Assembly (NCBI RefSeq): GCF_020886315.1
Contig: NZ_AP025226.1
Span: 2,444,001 to 2,508,000, forward strand
DNA length: 64,000 nt
Direction: 5' to 3'
Source: Saccharolobus caldissimus
Lineage (GTDB): Archaea; Thermoproteota; Thermoprotei_A; Sulfolobales; Sulfolobaceae
Shown: positions 28,017 to 35,718 of the stretch, piece after piece
How positions within the stretch are numbered: position 1 is the stretch's first letter
Layout of the letters: every line of letters starts with the position of its first letter
The notes under the pieces: generated by a model
What the model was told of the DNA's origin: nothing
What the model saw: the letters and a program-made list of their open reading frames with translations, nothing else
Database searches by the model: none
Position numbers and translations under genes: made by a program

Positions 28017-29197
28017 CGGTAGATCAAAAAAAGATTTATCGTTTTAAAATATAAAAACAAAATAATTATAATATAAGTTTATCAGCCTAAAAATGAAGAA
28101 GGTAATACTCATTTTCGTGTAACTCGTATTACCAAATATGGTAGAGAAAGAAGTAATACAAGTTACACGCGGTAAAAACTTGGCAGAAGTAGTTAAAGAA
28201 GTTATTCCAATCTTGGACTTTAATGGAGATAAGGGAGAAGAAGTGGGAAAAACACTATTACTAGCATCACTTAGAAACGAATCAGTAGAGAGTACTGCTA
28301 AGAACTTCAACCTCTCGGGGCAAACAGTTAGATTACACGCGCAAAGGGAAGGGGAAGAAATTGGAGAGAAACTACTACAAAGGGCAAGAGAGGAAGCAAC
28401 GAAACTAAAAGGGCTAACAGTAAACATCTCAATAGACTGGACGGAAATAACGTACTACGGAGAAAAAGTTGAAGGGGTAGTTGGGGGAAAGAAAGGGTAC
28501 TCTTGGTCCTTCGCAACCGCAACTGCGAAAGTGAGGAAAAGAACTTGGATACTAGGCTTCGTAATGATAAAAGAAGGGATGAGCAAGGGAGAGATTGTAA
28601 AACAACTCTTAGAGCAAGCTGAGGAAATAGTGAAGATTAACATGATTGTACTTGATGCAGGGTTCTACACCTTGGACGTACTTAACTTACTTTTAAAGTA
28701 CAAGTTTGTTTTGGCAGTACCCGTTGGATCTGTTCACGTGAAGGAGGAATTGGATAAGATTTATACTACTAACTCGAAGAGGCATAAGAGGGATGAGCAG
28801 GTTACATTTAGACTTGTGACAATTAAGGTTAAGAGCAAGGGGCATGGGAAGGAGGAGAAGCTCTTGGGTTATGCTACTAACTTAGATTTGTCTCCTAAGT
28901 CAATTAGGAGGATTTATAATGTTATAAGGTCTCCAATAGAGACTTCCTATAGGGTTATAAAATCATTCTTACCCTTTACTAGTTCAACTAAGTATTCCTT
29001 CAGATTTCTTGTAATTTCACTAGCGATACTCCTTTACTCACTCCTTATTTCCCAAGGTATAACAAGGAGTGAGTTCTCCCTCTCCTTGGAGTTTGAGTTG
29101 AATAACTATTTAAATACAGATATATTCTCGCTTATTCTTATAATTCTGTTTACTCTTATATCAAATTATTATATGGGTGATGAGTTTTGATCTACCG
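28017..29197 (+). mobile_element. ISH3/IS4-like insertion sequence (1181 bp)
   Basis: Terminal inverted repeats CGGTAGATCAAAA (28017-28029) and TTTTGATCTACCG (29185-29197) are perfect over 13 bp. A 4-bp target duplication TAAA (28013-28016 and 29198-29201) flanks it. Removing the element plus one TAAA restores the right-end hairpin GCCCTAAAGGGC of the mini IS200/IS605 element. It carries one intact transposase gene. Confidence 0.85.
28138..29190 (+). CDS. DDE transposase (ISH3/IS4-like)
   Basis: 350 residues. The catalytic triad is visible as SIDWTEITYYGE (first Asp), MIVLDAGFYTLDVL (second Asp) and RSPIETSYRVIKSFLP (Glu in the Y-x2-K-like region). The N-terminus contains an HTH-like segment (STAKNFNLSGQTVRLHAQ) for end binding. 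The C-terminus is hydrophobic (FRFLVISLAILLYSLL), as in this group. The frame is intact, so the element may be active. The family name rests on motif spelling and TIR/TSD size. Confidence 0.8.
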   Translation: MVEKEVIQVTRGKNLAEVVKEVIPILDFNGDKGEEVGKTLLLASLRNESVESTAKNFNLSGQTVRLHAQREGEEIGEKLLQRAREEATKLKGLTVNISIDWTEITYYGEKVEGVVGGKKGYSWSFATATAKVRKRTWILGFVMIKEGMSKGEIVKQLLEQAEEIVKINMIVLDAGFYTLDVLNLLLKYKFVLAVPVGSVHVKEELDKIYTTNSKRHKRDEQVTFRLVTIKVKSKGHGKEEKLLGYATNLDLSPKSIRRIYNVIRSPIETSYRVIKSFLPFTSSTKYSFRFLVISLAILLYSLLISQGITRSEFSLSLEFELNNYLNTDIFSLILIILFTLISNYYMGDEF

Positions 29198-29521
29198 TAA
29201 AGGGCGAGGGTTCCCTTAGAGCGGATCATGGGTTTGTGGTTTACCGCCTTCATTTTCATCACTTCATAGCTAGTGGGAATTACCCACCCCGCTCCATTCG
29301 TCCAGCGGTAGACCACGGGCTGGGCCTTCAGCCCATTACCCCTATCCCTCACTGGGAGTTGCCCTCCACTCCCAGATCCCAGGGACTCGGGGATATGTAG
29401 AGCCCTTATTGGGCATCCCCTTACGGGGACACGTTTTATTCCACAAAAACTTTAAACATTCAGAGATTTAAAAACTTTACCCCGCCCCTAGAAGGGGTGA
29501 GGCTTGTTCTTCACTTTGTCA

Positions 29522-29841
29522 AGTGTTTCTCCCCTAAAGTAACACCAGACTACATCTACCTTAACTTTTTCTCTAATTACAAAATTTTCTGGGATAGAAA
29601 GAATTGTGCCCTGCAATTATTTTTGTAAAATGAATTTGGGGTCTAGGGCTCAGCTGCTTTATGAATTAGTTGAAATTTCTTAGATCTTAAACTAGAAGAA
29701 GCAAAATAAATTATAAATCTTGTGTTGAGTTAAAAGTTATCTGTATGTTCCTATTGAGAAAAACTGAAGAGTTCCACAAAGCATAACGTCATAGTATAAA
29801 GCAAAAAAGAGTTTATTGCTTGTGTTCTCAAATATTACCAG
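29522..29841. other. Non-coding stretch
   Basis: About 320 bp between the mini-element and a toxin gene. I see no gene or repeat; the first bases are flanking DNA of the mini-element's left end. Confidence 0.35.
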
Positions 29842-30243
29842 TTAATCTAAAGGAATTGTTATCGTTTCAACCTCTTTAGTCTTTTCTATGTCTTCATCAG
29901 TAGTAATAACTTTTCCTTTAATTTCCTTTGCCGTAGCTATTAGAAATGCATCAGCTAGAGATAAATAGGAATATTTGCTCTTTAATAGTGCAGCACTTTC
30001 AGTTATTCTTTCATTAGGAGATATTATTTTGATTGGAGAATTTCTAATGTATCTATGTCTAGCTATTCCAATATCTTTTCCCTTCTTTGAAATATAAATG
30101 TAGAGAAATTCAGCTAAATTTACTTCACTCATATAAATTATTGCACTGCCCCTATACATTTCTTCAAAATACTTTTTAACTTCTTTTCTTCCGGCGAATA
30201 ATAAGGATAGAGGTCCTGCATCAAAAACGTATTTCTCTTTCAA
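29842..30243 (-). CDS. vapC: VapC-type PIN-domain toxin
   Basis: A 133-residue PIN protein with KYVFDAGPLSLLFAG (Asp8), SEVNLAEFLY (Glu), SLADAFLIATA (Asp) and VITTDEDIE (Asp), the four acidic positions of the active site. It overlaps the upstream AbrB-like antitoxin by 23 nt. PIN toxins of this sort cut RNA when freed from the antitoxin. It is intact and of standard length. Confidence 0.88.
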   Translation of the reverse strand: MKEKYVFDAGPLSLLFAGRKEVKKYFEEMYRGSAIIYMSEVNLAEFLYIYISKKGKDIGIARHRYIRNSPIKIISPNERITESAALLKSKYSYLSLADAFLIATAKEIKGKVITTDEDIEKTKEVETITIPLD

Positions 30244-30466
30244 CTTCTTTCCTCCTTTCCTTAATTATCTCCTTGGCAATTTCCACAGCTTCATCTCCGT
30301 CTACGCCAAAAAGATCTAAAAGAGTTGCAGGCTTTTCTATGCTTATCTTATCTCCATTAACAACTAATTCTATTATATCTCCCTCTTTTATTCCAAGCTT
30401 TTCCCTAATTTCTTTAGGAATAACTATTATTCCTTTCTTATAAACCTTTACTCTACGTCTTTCCAT
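30221..30466 (-). CDS. vapB: VapB-type antitoxin (AbrB/SpoVT family)
   Basis: An 81-residue protein with the swapped-hairpin AbrB DNA-binding domain: VYKKGIIVIPKEIREKLGIKEGDIIEL in the order expected. The C-terminal helices (DEAVEIAKEIIKERRKEVE) would wrap the toxin. It is first in the operon and presumably autoregulates. A TATA-like ATATTATATT lies close to the start at about 30472-30485. No obstacle to function is visible. Confidence 0.88.
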   Translation of the reverse strand: MERRRVKVYKKGIIVIPKEIREKLGIKEGDIIELVVNGDKISIEKPATLLDLFGVDGDEAVEIAKEIIKERRKEVEREIRF

Positions 30467-30695
30467 GGGTAAATATTATATTATGAATGAATATAAATGT
30501 TTAACTTTACATAAGCTAATAGTTTAACCAAAATGCAATTTCGTTAAGAACTACCATTGTGATGTGAGAGTGTATTGAGTGCAAATAACTCAAAAACTAA
30601 ATATAATAAATACTGTACAATGTAATAAAACACATAAATCATAGTTAGTAGCTCTATGTTTATAACTTTAATATTTTAGAGTGTGGACAACAATT

Positions 30696-31430
30696 TCATT
30701 CATTTGAAATATTTACATTTATTATCACCCCCTTGTCCAGTAAATACACTGGAGTGTAAAGTAGGTTGTATATTAAGAAGAACGTTGAGAGCCAACGGGT
30801 AATCGTGAATCTATTTGAATTCCATGGGAAGTGCTTGTCCATTGATGATATCCTATGTTTTGTTGTTCTGAATCCTTGTTCTGCGTAATCCCTTTCCTCA
30901 AATGTCACCTTTTCATGATTAACATTATACCAGTTGAAAGCATTATATATTGACGCCCCATCATGCAAGTAAACCACTTGATCAACCCTCTTGAAATACC
31001 TACTAGCCAACTCCTCAACTTCCCTCATCTTCACAAGAATAATTAAAACATGCAAACCACTCCTCAAACTAGTAACCATGAAGAAAGGTATCCCCCTAGT
31101 CACAACATCCCTAACAACCCAAACATAATAATACTCACCCCTCACAGTAAGAACCTTAGTCTCATCAACAGCATACTTACCACTCAAGGGAACAACATAC
31201 TTAACATTACTAAACTTCCTATAATCGTAGAGTAAGGTAGAGTGGGGCAAAATAGCCCTCCAAGAGGACAAACCAGCCAAATACATTGCCAAAGCAAGTG
31301 CAACCTCACTCCTAGCATAAAACCTAGGCTTAAAATTAATATACTCCATTAAGATTAGTATAATTTGGGTGAGCACGGGAACTTTCCATCTGGTTTCCAT
31401 GTGCTCACCCAAATTAATTCCCGTGCTCAC
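30696..31430 (-). CDS. IS6-like DDE transposase
   Basis: 244 residues from a GTG start. The DDE residues are in KYAVDETKVLTVRGEYYYVW (first Asp), VVYLHDGASIYNAF (second Asp) and YAEQGFRTTKHRISSMD (Glu). The family uses replicative transposition with 8-bp duplications, consistent with the flanks. The N-terminal 25 codons contain alternative stem-loops (31362-31432). The frame is open throughout and looks functional. Confidence 0.85.
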   Translation of the reverse strand: MSTGINLGEHMETRWKVPVLTQIILILMEYINFKPRFYARSEVALALAMYLAGLSSWRAILPHSTLLYDYRKFSNVKYVVPLSGKYAVDETKVLTVRGEYYYVWVVRDVVTRGIPFFMVTSLRSGLHVLIILVKMREVEELASRYFKRVDQVVYLHDGASIYNAFNWYNVNHEKVTFEERDYAEQGFRTTKHRISSMDKHFPWNSNRFTITRWLSTFFLIYNLLYTPVYLLDKGVIINVNISNE

Positions 31431-31432
31431 CC
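31362..31432 (-). promoter_or_regulatory. Alternative stem-loops at the start of the IS6-like transposase gene
   Basis: The left arm region can pair in two exclusive ways: AATTTGGGTGAGCAC (31362-31376) with GTGCTCACCCAAATT (31401-31415), and GGGTGAGCACGGGAA (31367-31381) with TTCCCGTGCTCACCC (31418-31432). Both are perfect 15-bp stems and overlap the transposase start. They could limit translation or act at the element's end; this is inference. Confidence 0.5.
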
Positions 31433-31565
31433 TTAATAAAAACTAATTCCCCTCATACAGAAAAACAATTCACATAATTTATACTAAATTAACAAAATTG
31501 TTGTCCACACTCATATTTTATTTCACAGAATTAATTTTTCTTCTAAAGACATTGAGTCATTTGTA

Positions 31566-32748
31566 CGTGACGTTGTCCAAAATGATAAAAATGGGAAATT
31601 GATGAGTAATATTAATAAGAAATTGGGATGAGATAATATTATGAAGACACTTTCAACTGAGAAAGACCTTTTGCTCAAGGTCGATAAAGTATTTCCATGG
31701 GAAACGTTTAGGGGTAAACTTGAATTACTCCAAGAAGCCCAAATGGGACGTCATATTACTCCTCAAAACACTCTTAATCAAGTTCATCTACCACATCTCT
31801 TGGAATAACCTAGAGGGAGAAATTAGGGACAGTAAAATGTTCATGAAATTCTTGGGTGGGAAAGTCCCACCAAAGAGCACAGTATTCTTCTTCTACAAGA
31901 GATTACAAGAAACAGTTGTCGATGGGGGAAAAATGCGGACAACCCTAATGAATAAACAAGGCCTTAGACAAGGTGATCAAAGAGTATAGGGAAAAGGGCT
32001 TTGAACTTGAGATAGGGAGAGAAAAAACGACAGGTTCGAAGACTACTACATAATAGACACATTCTTCCGCGAGGCTTACCCGGGAAAGAGGAGTCTTCAA
32101 ACCGGTCTAGAGAAGATCTCACTCGACCTTAAGGAGATGAGATTCGATGACGAGTTCTTCCTCATGGGTTATACTACTTCCAGACTCAAGAGCTTCACGG
32201 CCTTTAGGAAGTATAAGGGTGGTTGGGGTAGGAAGCATGGTAAGTCCTACTTTGGCTTTAAGGTTTGTTGAGAGGAGGACTAATTTCGTTAGGGACTTCA
32301 AGGTTGGATTGGCTAATTTGAGTGATCTGGCCTTTTCCTTTGATGGCGTTAAGTTAATGGCTGATAGGGCTTGGGCTTCTAGGAAGGATGTTTTGGTTAA
32401 GGGTGTTAGTTCTGCTAGGCTTCCGGTTGAGGGGTTAAGATTATGGAAGGTAAGGCTTCTGCTTTGAGGGGTGTTGTGATAGAGGTCTTCTTCCTTAACC
32501 TCTATCGTGATCTCGAAATTCTGTCAACGAGGATTAGGACGAAGGTACTCGTTAATTAACAAGGTTTATTTACTTGTTTACTTGTGATTATGGCAAATTT
32601 TATTGCAAAATTGTACAATTATCTGTATTCTTCCTTATTAATATATATTATATCATTCTTTACAATTGAATATAACGTATAATTATATAATATGAAATAT
32701 TATAATTACAATAATTTTTCAATTTTACTCAAATCGGACAACGTCACG
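31566..32748 (+). mobile_element. IS5-like insertion sequence, decayed (1183 bp)
   Basis: Perfect 13-bp terminal inverted repeats: CGTGACGTTGTCC (31566-31578) and GGACAACGTCACG (32736-32748). It is inserted inside the IS607-type tnpA remnant. I could not identify a target duplication. The transposase inside is broken. Confidence 0.75.
31641..32560 (+). pseudogene. IS5-like transposase, multiply frameshifted
   Basis: Starts with MKTLSTEKDLLLKVDKVFPW, then in another frame WDVILLLKTLLIKFIYHISW and NNLEGEIRDSKMFMKFLG with VPPKSTVFFFYKRLQE (typical DUF772-like N-terminal region), then FLMGYTTSRLKSFTAF and KYKGGWGRKHGKSYFGFKV (second-Asp region not intact), with further blocks to about 32560. At least three frame changes separate these, so no functional transposase can be made. 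The frame at 32147-32467 is a shadow. Confidence 0.65.
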
Positions 32749-33040
32749 AGCTCACAGTTGTGTGCTTTGCATATCTCCTCTATTATCTCGAAACCGAATC
32801 TAACTAGTCTGTCTGGGTATGCTATGATTACTTTTGATACTTCGTTGTTTAGTATCATTCTTAACAACTCTTTACGTATTCTCTAAGTGTTGCATAGGAT
32901 ATTCCTAGGTGTTGGCATACTTCCTTAGGTCTTAGCATTGTATAATAATTTATGATGAAATAATATAAACTTTACGGTTTATTGAAACTGTTGACGGCAG
33001 CTATAATTAACTTCTTGCCCTTTCTATGTTAGGTGAAAAG

Positions 33041-33081
33041 CTTAAAATTACTGGTACCAGTAAATTGGTGGTACCAGCAAA
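33041..33081 (+). promoter_or_regulatory. TATA-like box and paired palindromic operator of ATPase C
   Basis: TATA-like CTTAAAATTA (33041-33050) is followed by the perfect palindrome ACTGGTACCAGT (33050-33061) and a second copy GGTGGTACCAGC (33067-33078; core TGGTACCA palindromic), spaced 17 bp, ending 3 bp before the ATG. The spacing and GGTACC core equal copy A; the arms differ. Confidence 0.75.
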
Positions 33082-34215
33082 ATGTGGTTCATCTACGGAC
33101 CTCCAACTCCAAATCCATTTGGAAGGGATCAAGAGATAAATACTTTAGTAAAATTTATGAAGAATGGTCAACCGGTAAGCTTAATAGGTCCAAGAAGGAT
33201 TGGAAAAACCTCTATATTGCTGGCATCTCTTAATAGATCTTCTTTACCTTATGTTCTAATTTCAATAGAGGAGTTTATCAGGGGAGAGAAGGGTTTCAAT
33301 TTCGCGGAATTTATCTCAGCATACATAAGTAATATTACTACAATAACGTACTCTTTTGCGGGCTATAAATTCCAATTCTTAGAAAAGACGAAGAGCTATT
33401 TAAAACAAATAAGGGAATTAATAGGTGCAATTAAGATAACCCTTAATTTACCAGAATTAACGACACTGATAGACGTAGTATTAGATAAGGCACAGAAGGG
33501 TAAAAATTTAAGCGAGGAGTTTTCCAAGGCTTTAGACTTACCTCAGATATTAGCTGAGAAGTTCGGTATCGAAAGGATAGTAATAGCCTTAGATGAATTC
33601 CAGTACCTTAAATTAGCTAAGCAAACTTCTCCCGAAATATTTCACATAATGAGAAGTAAATGGCAATTCCACAAGAACGTAACTTACATCATTTCTGGTT
33701 CTGCAACTGGAATGCTTAGGGAAATCATAAACACTAAGGATCAGCCTTTTTACCAATTCTTTTACCTTATGAGAGTAAACCCATTTGATGAGGAGAAATC
33801 TAAGGAGTTCCTTAAGAGGGGATTTGAGGTTGAAAAAGTTAATGTTAGTGATAAGGAGGTAGAGGATATAGTATCATACGTAGACGGATTTCCAGCGTGG
33901 CTAAACTTAGTCGGGATAAAAGTCGTTGTTGAGAGAAAACCCATTAGCGTAATTTTAAATAGTTTACCCTATGACGATAACGTAGTTAACGCAATAGAGG
34001 GTGATTTAAGGAAACTTTCCCCTTCTGCAAGGTCTGTTTTAAGAAAGTTGGCAAATTTAGGTGGTAAGGGAAGACCTAAGGATTTAGGGGATAACATATG
34101 GGCTGTGAATAGGGCTTTAACACAACTCATGAGATACGGCTACGTGGAAAAAGAGGAGAGAGGAGTATACAGAATATTAGATCCCATGATAGTACATTAT
34201 TTAGCTAATAGGTAG
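33082..34215 (+). CDS. Archaeal ATPase with C-terminal winged helix, copy C
   Basis: A 377-residue intact member of the same subfamily as copy A. Motifs: NPFGRDQEI, Walker A GPRRIGKTS (36-44), Walker B IVIALDEFQYL (near 167), SGSATGML, and a C-terminal winged helix with NIWAVNRALTQLMRYGYVEKEERGVYRILDP in parts, where the recognition-helix region differs from copy A (SSINEGVRKLINDG). The ATG at 33082 is fixed by the operator position. Function is unknown; ATP-driven switching coupled to self-repression is inference. Flanked upstream by IS debris. Confidence 0.87.
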   Translation: MWFIYGPPTPNPFGRDQEINTLVKFMKNGQPVSLIGPRRIGKTSILLASLNRSSLPYVLISIEEFIRGEKGFNFAEFISAYISNITTITYSFAGYKFQFLEKTKSYLKQIRELIGAIKITLNLPELTTLIDVVLDKAQKGKNLSEEFSKALDLPQILAEKFGIERIVIALDEFQYLKLAKQTSPEIFHIMRSKWQFHKNVTYIISGSATGMLREIINTKDQPFYQFFYLMRVNPFDEEKSKEFLKRGFEVEKVNVSDKEVEDIVSYVDGFPAWLNLVGIKVVVERKPISVILNSLPYDDNVVNAIEGDLRKLSPSARSVLRKLANLGGKGRPKDLGDNIWAVNRALTQLMRYGYVEKEERGVYRILDPMIVHYLANR

Positions 34216-34815
34216 TCAATTAATTTTTTATTAGAGATTATTAAAGTTTAATATTAATAAATTCCGATATTCTTACACCTTCATTATCTAATGAAGAATT
34301 TAACTCTCAACCACATACTTATTCTTCATAGCCCGTCATCAGCTAAGAGGTCATTAAAAGAAAAAATGAAGTAACATCATATAAACATAACTCACATTAA
34401 CGATATTTAGATAGTGATTAAAAATAACTATACGTAAAAGTGTTATAGTCTTTTATCTATATAAAAGATAATTAGCGAATATATTTAACTTATAATATAG
34501 AAGAACTAAGATAAAATTATGAAAAATTTTTAAAAAATTCATTATATTTTCCAATATAAAATGAAAATAATTTATTAATATAACGCTAAATTATGGTAAC
34601 TTTTCAATTATAAGGGCAATATAAAGAATAGTATTTAACATTATAATAATAGGTTTAAAATAGAGGCTCAGACCTATAGATATATCTTGTAAGATATCAG
34701 CATACTTACATTAGTTATATACTTTTGAGAATATACTTATATTAGATTTATCAGAGATTTATTAAAAAATTTTTACAATCAGAAGCGTTTTTAAGTATAA
34801 ATAGTATATTACGCG
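34216..34815. other. Non-coding region with dispersed repeat
   Basis: About 600 bp, very A/T-rich. Positions 34328-34460 are a degraded second copy of the repeat and small-ORF start at 5331-5475. The rest shows no gene. Confidence 0.45.
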
Positions 34816-35680
34816 ATGAAGCTCGTCAGTTTTTAAGGAACGGCAGGATTAGAAGTGGTATTATAGTCAGCAATAACTACATCGTAGACCTTAACGACAG
34901 TTGTTATAGCATGTTTTTAGAGAAGATGAGGAATTCACTAAAAGATTATGTGATGCTATTTTACCCACTGACATGCTTGGCATATTGCAATCGGGTGAGT
35001 TAGGGTTAGATTATATTAAGAAAATCATCAACTGGGTTTCTAATAGAAGGGATTTCCTAATCCCCATAGATAATATGTTTCTAAGTCCCCTTTACAGAAA
35101 AGGAGGTTAAGGGGACGGAAAGCCTCGCCAAGGGGATGGATAGCCCCTTTATTTAAATACTTCTTTTTTCTAAATTTCTTTTAGTGATGTTAACGACGCC
35201 CCTTATATAAAACATATTAGTCAGATCTGTGTGATACAGATCAATTCAATATAATTATATTTTATAATATAAGGAAGTCAGCTAAAGCTAACTTACTTAG
35301 AGATTTCCTAACCTTTAGGGTCACATTGAGGCAACTTATAGGAGGAGAGGCATGAGTATTCCAGATGAATGGTTTAAGTTCCTATTTATTATAAGGGAAA
35401 CCTACTTTTTACGATCATTTAGAAGTCATTCCTTGGCCTAAATATTCTAAGCATTTAGGCATTAAGCTTGAAATAGTCACAATCATATTTAAGAAGGGTA
35501 AGGATATTATGAGGGTAAGGCAAAGGAGTATATAATAGGCTATTCAATCTTTAACGATTTAAGTGCTAGAGATGTTCAAATGGTAGAAATGAAATTATTA
35601 TTAGGCCCAGTTAAAGGTAAGGATTTTGATAACGCCTTAGGTCCGATAATTAGTATTTCGCTAAATATCAAAATAAAAAA
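34816..35680 (+). pseudogene. Fumarylacetoacetate-hydrolase-family gene, broken
   Basis: Homology continues through several frames: MKLVSF at 34816, then NGRIRSGIIVSNNYIVDLND, then LPTDMLGILQSGELGLDYIK and NRRDFLIPIDNMFLSPLYRK. After an insertion (35108-35283) come RDFLTF, YRRRGMSIPDEWFKF, DHLEVIPWPKYSKHLG, GYSIFNDFSARDVQMVEMKL and LLGPVKGKDFDNALGP. NDFSARD and KSFD-type signatures are those of the FAH fold. The C-terminus is missing. FAH is the last step of homogentisate degradation, and hmgA lies 1.6 kb away; a 2-keto-3-deoxy-acid dehydratase of the same fold is the alternative. Confidence 0.75.
35108..35283. mobile_element. Short insertion inside the FAH-family pseudogene
   Basis: About 175 bp absent from the protein homology. 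It begins with GC-rich GGGGACGGAAAGCCTCGCC, reminiscent of IS200/IS605 end stems, contains a hairpin GATCTGT-GTGAT-ACAGATC (35224-35242), and shares 23 bp and 15 bp blocks with 2714-2745. On the minus strand it reads DLYHTDLTNM, like the transposase fragment at 6750. It is probably a decayed insertion; the family is uncertain. Confidence 0.5.
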
Positions 35681-35718
35681 TAATAATTGTTGCAATCAAC
35701 AATATAATTAAATGAAAA

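Larger units (their letters stand above)
27994..29521 (-). mobile_element. Mini IS200/IS605 element, split by an ISH3-like insertion
   Basis: Without the inserted element, 27994-28016 plus 29202-29521 form a 340-bp derivative of the complete element at 10322-12117. The right end (TCTGACCTCCTC and the CCCTAAAGGG hairpin), the last about 200 bp of tnpB with its putative guide RNA, and the left end (GCCCCTAGAAGGGGTGAGGC at about 29484-29503) remain. tnpA and most of tnpB are deleted. It could move only with TnpA supplied by a full copy. Confidence 0.8.
30679..31512 (-). mobile_element. Complete IS6-like insertion sequence (834 bp)
   Basis: Ends are GAGTGTGGACAACAATTT (30679-30696) and AAATTGTTGTCCACACTC (31495-31512). 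A perfect 8-bp target duplication ATATTTTA (30671-30678 and 31513-31520) matches the IS6-family habit. It inserted into an older IS607-type remnant, whose tnpA continues at 31521. Its MITE is at 8652-8862. Confidence 0.9.
31521..32999 (-). pseudogene. tnpA: IS607-type tnpA (serine recombinase) remnant with left end
   Basis: On the minus strand the left end GCCGTCAACAGTTTCAATAA (about 32980-32999) is followed by a start at 32938 and MLRPKEVCQHLGISYATLRE, the MerR-like HTH of IS607 TnpA. After a deletion and frameshift comes VIIAYPDRLVRFGFEIIEE and CKAHNCEL. After the IS5-like insertion (31566-32748) comes TNDSMSLEEKLI, cut at 31521 by the IS6-like element. The catalytic Ser region is deleted, so it is inactive. 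Confidence 0.75.

Noticed and set aside
29161-29352. 63-codon minus-strand frame
   Set aside because: It is the tnpB C-terminal relic of the mini IS200/IS605 element running into the ISH3-like element, not a separate gene.
32147-32467. 106-codon plus-strand frame
   Set aside because: It is mainly an off-frame reading of the decayed IS5-like transposase.
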